Of a DNA stretch of 64,000 nucleotides, positions 61,965-64,000 are shown in pieces. Under the pieces are notes generated by a model that had not been told where the DNA came from, ran no database searches, and saw only the letters and a list, made by a program, of their open reading frames with translations. This stretch comes from Magnetovibrio blakemorei (GTDB lineage Bacteria > Pseudomonadota > Alphaproteobacteria > Rhodospirillales > Magnetovibrionaceae). The DNA lies in assembly GCF_001746755.1 (NCBI RefSeq), contig NZ_MCGG01000025.1, positions 79,227 to 143,226 on the forward strand, in the 5' to 3' direction. The translations under genes were made by a program, and so were the position numbers. Numbering within the stretch: the first letter of the stretch is position 1; every line of letters begins with the position of its first letter.

Positions 61965-62195
61965 ATGAATGACAACAAAGTTGTTGACCTGAAAACCGTT
62001 AAGACGGCCAAAATGGCGAAAAATAAGGGTTCTAAGTGCCCCATGTGCGCCAAACCGACTGTGCCTGAGTACAAGCCGTTCTGCTCTAAACGCTGCGCCG
62101 ACCTTGATTTGGGCAAGTGGCTGGGCGACGGTTATCGGGTTCCCACCGACGAAGTTGCGGGCGCTGGCGATGACACGGGTTATGACGAAGATTGA
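61965..62195 (+). CDS. yacG: DNA gyrase inhibitor YacG-like zinc protein
   Basis: 76 residues; the zinc ligands are CPMC near residue 24 and CSKRC near residue 43, followed by DLGKWLGDGYRVP, a clear YacG signature. E. coli YacG binds GyrB and inhibits gyrase. It follows rng by five bases. Confidence 0.94.
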   Translation: MNDNKVVDLKTVKTAKMAKNKGSKCPMCAKPTVPEYKPFCSKRCADLDLGKWLGDGYRVPTDEVAGAGDDTGYDED

Positions 62196-62293
62196 GGTCT
62201 AAAAAAAAGCTGAATTCCAGTGCTGGACAGCGGCCTCGGAATTTCCTATAAACCGCCCACCCCATCATCGCGCCATTCGGTTCGGTGATCTGT

Positions 62294-62369
62294 GCCCGGG
62301 TAGCTCAGTTGGTAGAGCAGCGGATTGAAAATCCGCGTGTCGGTGGTTCAAATCCGCCCCCGGGCACCA
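62294..62369 (+). tRNA. tRNA-Phe (GAA)
   Basis: A complete 76-base cloverleaf with encoded CCA: acceptor GCCCGGG/CCCGGGC, D arm TAGCTCAGTTGGTAGAGC, anticodon stem CGGAT/ATCCG with loop TGAAA (anticodon GAA), and T arm with GGTTCAAATCC. A strong terminator follows at once. Confidence 0.98.
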
Positions 62370-62407
62370 TTAAACCCTTGAAAGCATTGAGCTTTTCAAG
62401 GGTTTAA
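62370..62407 (+). terminator. terminator after tRNA-Phe
   Basis: Arms TTAAACCCTTGAAAGC (62370-62385) and GCTTTTCAAGGGTTTAA (62391-62407) pair with one bulge around a five-base loop, followed by a T run. Confidence 0.88.
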
Positions 62408-62784
62408 TTTTTACCCCCCCAGCCCGAAAAAAATCCCCCCAAAATCCCCCCATTGTATTCGTCGTTTTTAGACTTAGATTCGGTATAAAAGAATCACACG
62501 GGGTTTTTCATCCCAATTACTGAGCGGCACCTCAGAAAATTGAAACTTTGATTTTGTAACCTGTTTAAAATCAATACGATATGACCTCATATTTTGCAAA
62601 ACTTGGTATTTATAGAGGTGTCCATAGGTTAGTCATTTTGGACAGCAAAAGATTTCGTAACAGTTATACATGAAGAGTTTCAGTCATAATTTTAGTATGC
62701 CGCACAATGAGACACGCAATCACTACGTGCATACGCTGCTTGCAAATCAACCTATGATTAATATATATTTAAATATACAAACTA
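62408..62784. other. AT-rich gap after tRNA-Phe
   Basis: About 377 bases with C-rich runs at the left (62415-62455) and an AT-rich right half. No open frame, RNA gene or direct copy of the tRNA-Phe 3' end is seen in it. The base composition differs from the neighbouring core genes. Confidence 0.6.
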
Positions 62785-63807
62785 TCATTGTTGCGGGTAA
62801 GGGAGGAACCAGCCAATAGACGGAGCGTCAACCTGAGCAACGGGTAGTCGCTGAGCATCATGATGCTTAATATCTTTGTAAAACTCCGTTTTGGGGTACT
62901 GGTTCCACTGAATACGGTCGAGCAGGATCGGAAGGCGGTCCAACCACCGCCGCTCCAACCATTCAAGTAGATCATTTTGAGCTTGTTCGAGGCGGTCACG
63001 CATGGCGGGGCTGAGTGGACGGCGACCTAATTCTTGATCGTCGTGGTACGAATGGATTTCAATATTACGTAAACGTATGGCTCCGCCGATAAACCAGTTG
63101 ATCGCCAACAGGGATGGTAAATCGACGCTTTTAAACCGTAGCGATCCTGGCATTTTGGTAATCTGACCTGCGATAGTGTCTGCCCACGATTCTGGTGTTA
63201 GATCACACAGCGAATATCCACACCAAAAAAATTGATCCTTACCCAGGTCCATTCCAATCCTGTAAATATCATCGGCATCGACGACTTCGCCCCCAAGGTA
63301 AAATTCCTGCACAGATCGAGGGATGGTGGAGTTGATCCATTCGCTGAACCCCGTCATTGCTGCGGTGGCATTGGCGTTGATGATGAAAGCGTGGTCCCAA
63401 GCCCAGCAGTGTTTAATACCCGCTGGGATGGACGATTTAACGGGTTCGGGGAGAAGACCTGGTTTGCCTTTTAATTGAAACATCACGATCCAGCGTCGAA
63501 CCAAATCTGGATCATCCGAGTGCCAAGCGATTTCCACAATGTCTCTACAATCGGATTCTGATCGATAAACCTGCAACAAGGCAAGAAACGGTTGTCCTTG
63601 CATTTTACCTTCGATGCGAGCGATTGATTGAACGCGAGGTGCAATCATGTCGTCTCCGTCAAAAGACAGGCAGAGCGTAAATGGTCTCACTTCGATCTCG
63701 ATGGCATCCCATTGGCTGGTGTGAATTCGATGAATGGGGCGATCATCGTGGTCAAAACTATCGATGACCCGGTAGAGCAGTTTTTCGAGTTCAGGGGTGC
63801 ATCTCAT
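62785..63807 (-). CDS. hypothetical protein, unrecognised
   Basis: 340 residues from the ATG at 63807 (a GTG at 63816 is an alternative). The protein is rich in Trp and acidic residues, with no signal peptide or membrane helix, and contains phrases such as WDAIEIEVRPFTLCLSFDGDD and GGEVVDADDIYRIG. Most of it looks globular and cytoplasmic. The start overlaps the stop of the partial gene upstream (ATGA), so both are one operon. I do not recognise the family. Confidence 0.7.
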   Translation of the reverse strand: MRCTPELEKLLYRVIDSFDHDDRPIHRIHTSQWDAIEIEVRPFTLCLSFDGDDMIAPRVQSIARIEGKMQGQPFLALLQVYRSESDCRDIVEIAWHSDDPDLVRRWIVMFQLKGKPGLLPEPVKSSIPAGIKHCWAWDHAFIINANATAAMTGFSEWINSTIPRSVQEFYLGGEVVDADDIYRIGMDLGKDQFFWCGYSLCDLTPESWADTIAGQITKMPGSLRFKSVDLPSLLAINWFIGGAIRLRNIEIHSYHDDQELGRRPLSPAMRDRLEQAQNDLLEWLERRWLDRLPILLDRIQWNQYPKTEFYKDIKHHDAQRLPVAQVDAPSIGWFLPYPQQ

Positions 63808-64000
63808 GACTCGCACAGCCGATCCATCTCGTCCTGCACACGCCCCATGATCGTTTCTAAGGCGTCTACACCAACCTCAAAGGCTTTGCGTTCATCATTG
63901 TCGCTGGTTTCTTCCATCGCTTGGATGGAAGCGAGGTAGGTATCGTGTAACCCCCATGTGAGCCGATATAGGACATCTATGTTGGGGTGCCTGCCTCGGG
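63804..64000 (-). CDS. hypothetical protein, C-terminal part (runs off window)
   Basis: 65 residues are visible, ending with the TGA at 63804-63806, including NIDVLYRLTWGLHDTYLASIQ and DRLCES at the end. The sequence is helical and acidic with no known motif. It overlaps the next gene by four bases. Confidence 0.65.
   Translation of the reverse strand, partial: RGRHPNIDVLYRLTWGLHDTYLASIQAMEETSDNDERKAFEVGVDALETIMGRVQDEMDRLCES

Overview
The window looks like a Rhodospirillales-type alphaproteobacterial chromosome of moderately high GC. The evidence is gene order and family content: infA-maf-rng-yacG-tRNA-Phe, murA-hisG-hisD-UPF0262-phosphatase, mlaEFD with an auxiliary lipoprotein, a GapR/DUF2312 protein, and a cytochrome oxidase operon with SCO and DUF420 proteins. 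Two glycine/asparagine/tyrosine-rich proteins resemble sulfur globule proteins, which would fit a sulfur-oxidising relative, but the genus cannot be fixed from sequence alone.

Layout. 1-5.3 kb: housekeeping genes (M16 peptidase, thrC), a CidA/LrgA-LrgB pair and small proteins. 5.4-14.3 kb, minus strand: a cytochrome c oxidase locus, ctaE-sco-ctaC-ctaD, then a small membrane protein, a DUF420 protein, a heme-copper-oxidase-like protein, ctaB and an M32 carboxypeptidase. A perfect FNR/FixK-type palindrome lies upstream of ctaE. 14.7-21.5 kb, plus strand: an RsbU-like phosphatase fused to an anti-sigma-type ATPase domain, a STAS protein, the Mla lipid transporter and an RNA methyltransferase. 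21.6-27.6 kb: a divergent PEP-carboxylase-like protein, a CBS protein, gapR, a carboxylate-amine ligase and an N-formylglutamate amidohydrolase. 27.7-30 kb: the two sulfur-globule-like proteins, one of them anchored in the membrane and carrying an N-terminal helix-hairpin-helix region. 30.5-34.7 kb: a TetR-controlled DevBCA-type exporter with a visible candidate operator.

34.9-54.7 kb appears to be accessory DNA inserted at tRNA-Thr(GGT). The 3' 45-48 bases of that tRNA are repeated at 34.88 kb and 49.53 kb in the same orientation as the intact tRNA at 54.70 kb, and a degenerate split copy lies at 54.39-54.59 kb. Segment A (34.9-49.5 kb) is almost entirely signalling: a membrane-bound receiver protein, a hybrid histidine kinase with Hpt, two CheY-like receivers, a class III nucleotidyl cyclase, SiaC (DUF1987), SiaB (kinase), a sensor with four periplasmic binding domains and no output domain, a TorT-like binding protein, and a MASE1-CHASE-PAS-PP2C phosphatase of SiaA type. 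Together these suggest a SiaABC partner-switching pathway whose output is a class III cyclase instead of the diguanylate cyclase SiaD; this is the most interesting system in the window. Segment B (49.6-54.4 kb) carries cyanase, ferredoxin, an acyl-CoA-dehydrogenase-like protein, OsmC and a DsbA-fold isomerase, and ends in a mosaic of gene fragments. No integrase gene is visible.

54.7-62.4 kb returns to conserved core genes. After tRNA-Phe comes an AT-rich gap and two unrecognised minus-strand genes running off the window.
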